Below are positions 6,649 through 7,334 of a stretch of DNA of 7,334 bases, in pieces (the first letter of the stretch is position 1; each line of letters starts with the position of its first letter). The notes under the pieces were generated by a model. That model saw only the letters and a program-made list of their open reading frames with translations. It was not told the origin of the DNA and searched no databases. The position numbers and the translations under genes were made by a program. Source of the DNA: Blastococcus sp. (GTDB taxonomy: Bacteria > Actinomycetota > Actinomycetes > Mycobacteriales > Geodermatophilaceae); contig JAOPUS010000427.1 in the NCBI GenBank assembly GCA_025963345.1, positions 1 through 7,334 on the forward strand. The letters run 5' to 3'.

Positions 6649-7164
6649 ATGGCCGACCGGAAGGTGCTCGACGCCCTCGACGTCGCGCTGCTGGCCGCGC
6701 TCCGGGACCACCCGCGGGCCGGCGCCCTGGAGCTGTCGCGCCTGCTGGGCGTGGCGCGCGCGACCGTGACGGCCCGGCTCGCCGCGCTGGAAGGCGCCGG
6801 GATCGTCACCGGCTACGGGCCGGACGTCGACGTCGCGGCGGCCGGTTTCGGCGTCCAGGCGTTCGTCACCCTGGAGATCGCGCAGGGCGCGATCGAGGCG
6901 GTGCGCAGCGACCTCGAAGCGATCCCGGGCGTGCTGGAGGCGCACGCGACGACCGGCAGCGGTGACGTGCTGTGCCGGGTGGCCGCCCTCTCGCACGAGG
7001 CGTTGCAGCAGACGCTCGTGCAGCTGAACCGCTCGCCGTCCGTCGTGCGCTCGACCAGCGTCGTGGTCCTGTCCTGCCTCGTCCCCTGGCGGACGACTCC
7101 CCTGCTGCGAGCGGCGGCGGCCCCGGGCGCCGGCCGATCGGCGATGGGCGCACCAGCGTCCTGA
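6649..7164 (+). CDS. Lrp/AsnC-family transcriptional regulator, probable controller of the tyrosine-catabolic operon
   Basis: A 171-residue DNA-binding protein. An N-terminal winged helix-turn-helix (about 5-55) is seen as LDALDVALLAALRDHPRAG, then ELSRLLGVARATVTARLAAL (recognition helix about 36-48) and EGAGIVTGYG. A C-terminal RAM/ligand-sensing domain (about 67-142) contains AFVTLEI, IPGVLEAHATTGSGDVLCRV (G103 and D106 in the usual glycine-rich effector loop) and the closing STSVVVLS strand. A tail of about 25 residues rich in Ala, Gly and Pro extends beyond the usual end of about 150. The ATG at 6649 has GAGGAG 6 nt upstream. An ATG at 6597 is in another frame. It is divergent from hppD across 169 bp, an arrangement common for local regulators of amino-acid catabolism. 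The likely effector is tyrosine, phenylalanine or a pathway intermediate, by inference only. Confidence 0.93.
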   Translation: MADRKVLDALDVALLAALRDHPRAGALELSRLLGVARATVTARLAALEGAGIVTGYGPDVDVAAAGFGVQAFVTLEIAQGAIEAVRSDLEAIPGVLEAHATTGSGDVLCRVAALSHEALQQTLVQLNRSPSVVRSTSVVVLSCLVPWRTTPLLRAAAAPGAGRSAMGAPAS

Positions 7165-7232
7165 CCGACCGGGCCCGGGAGCTCCGGAGGGACGGCGTCG
7201 GGCCGGGCCCGGCGGCGGACGGGTCCGGTCAG
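7161..7232. terminator. Possible bidirectional terminator between convergent genes
   Basis: CTGACC-GACC (7161-7170) pairs with GGTCCGGTCAG (7222-7232) with one bulged base. Inner GGGCCC-centred segments (7169-7179 and 7203-7212) can extend the pairing or fold on their own. The outer arms contain the stop codon of each convergent gene (7162-7164 plus; 7229-7231 minus). There is no T-run on either strand, so this would be a GC-only structure of the kind often seen in actinobacteria. Confidence 0.35.
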
Positions 7233-7334
7233 GCCCCGGGCAGGATCAGCAGCTTGCCCGTGGTCCGGCGGCTCTGCAGGTCCTCGTGCGCCCGGCGGGC
7301 GTCGGCCAGGCCGTACCGCCCACCGATGCGCACG
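7229..7334 (-). CDS. Quinone oxidoreductase / zinc-type alcohol dehydrogenase family protein, C-terminal fragment
   Basis: Only the last 34 codons are inside the window; the gene enters from the right edge and ends with TGA at 7231-7229. The readable C-terminus contains LADARRAHEDLQSRRTTGK and ends LLILPGA. This matches the closing helix and strand of the medium-chain dehydrogenase/reductase superfamily, especially NADPH:quinone oxidoreductase-like members (a helix with AHxxLxxRxTxGK followed by a hydrophobic strand). Substrate and cofactor cannot be judged from this fragment. It is convergent with the regulator and probably unrelated to the tyrosine operon. Confidence 0.8.
   Translation of the reverse strand, partial: VRIGGRYGLADARRAHEDLQSRRTTGKLLILPGA

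Noticed and set aside
6480..6809. N-terminal extension of HPPD by 110 codons
   Set aside because: The frame is open but is antisense to the regulator and crosses the control region. The ATG at 6479 has a strong ribosome site and gives the family's normal length.
5196..6965. Open plus-strand frame of 589 codons opposite hppD and running into the regulator gene
   Set aside because: It lies antisense to a fully recognisable HPPD, then overlaps the Lrp gene in another frame. It has no family resemblance and no good ribosome site.
1..7334. Mobile elements, CRISPR, toxin-antitoxin, phage defence or RNA genes
   Set aside because: No transposase or integrase motifs, terminal repeats, spacer-repeat periodicity, tRNA-like cloverleaf or rRNA sequence could be seen on either strand.

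Overview
The window is very GC-rich DNA with strong G/C preference at third codon positions. Together with an AsnC/Lrp regulator and a very large CtpI/CtpH-type P-ATPase, this suggests a high-GC actinomycete. The genus cannot be fixed from the sequence, although Pseudonocardia- or Geodermatophilus-like lineages would fit. No mobile element, tRNA, rRNA, CRISPR array or phage gene is visible, and it reads as ordinary chromosomal DNA.

Layout from right to left. At the right edge lies the last 34 codons of a minus-strand quinone oxidoreductase/zinc-type alcohol dehydrogenase. It converges on a plus-strand Lrp/AsnC regulator (6649-7164), and a GC-rich inverted repeat between them includes both stop codons. 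The regulator diverges from a minus-strand run of four genes across a 169 bp control region (6480-6648). That run is 4-hydroxyphenylpyruvate dioxygenase (5274-6479), homogentisate 1,2-dioxygenase (3992-5197), fumarylacetoacetase (2805-3995), and the first 912 codons of a giant P-type ATPase (start at 2736, continuing past the left edge).

The three enzymes are consecutive steps of tyrosine/phenylalanine catabolism: 4-hydroxyphenylpyruvate to homogentisate to maleylacetoacetate, then fumarylacetoacetate to fumarate plus acetoacetate. The maleylacetoacetate isomerase that links steps two and three is not in the window. hmgA and fahA overlap by four bases (GTGA) and are probably translationally coupled. 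The AsnC-type protein is the obvious candidate regulator, and dyad elements sit in the shared promoter region.

The most unusual object is the ATPase. Residues about 120-690 look like a complete but catalytically ruined P-type ATPase: the phosphorylation site reads DAEAL instead of DKTGT, the hinge GDGxND is lost, and no actuator TGES is found. A second, apparently intact P-type module follows (N-terminal cation-ATPase box, M1/M2, actuator TGES at residues 856-859). No wholly new multi-gene system is evident. The points worth a second look are this pseudo-ATPase/ATPase tandem, its placement behind an iron-dependent tyrosine-degradation operon, and the control region.
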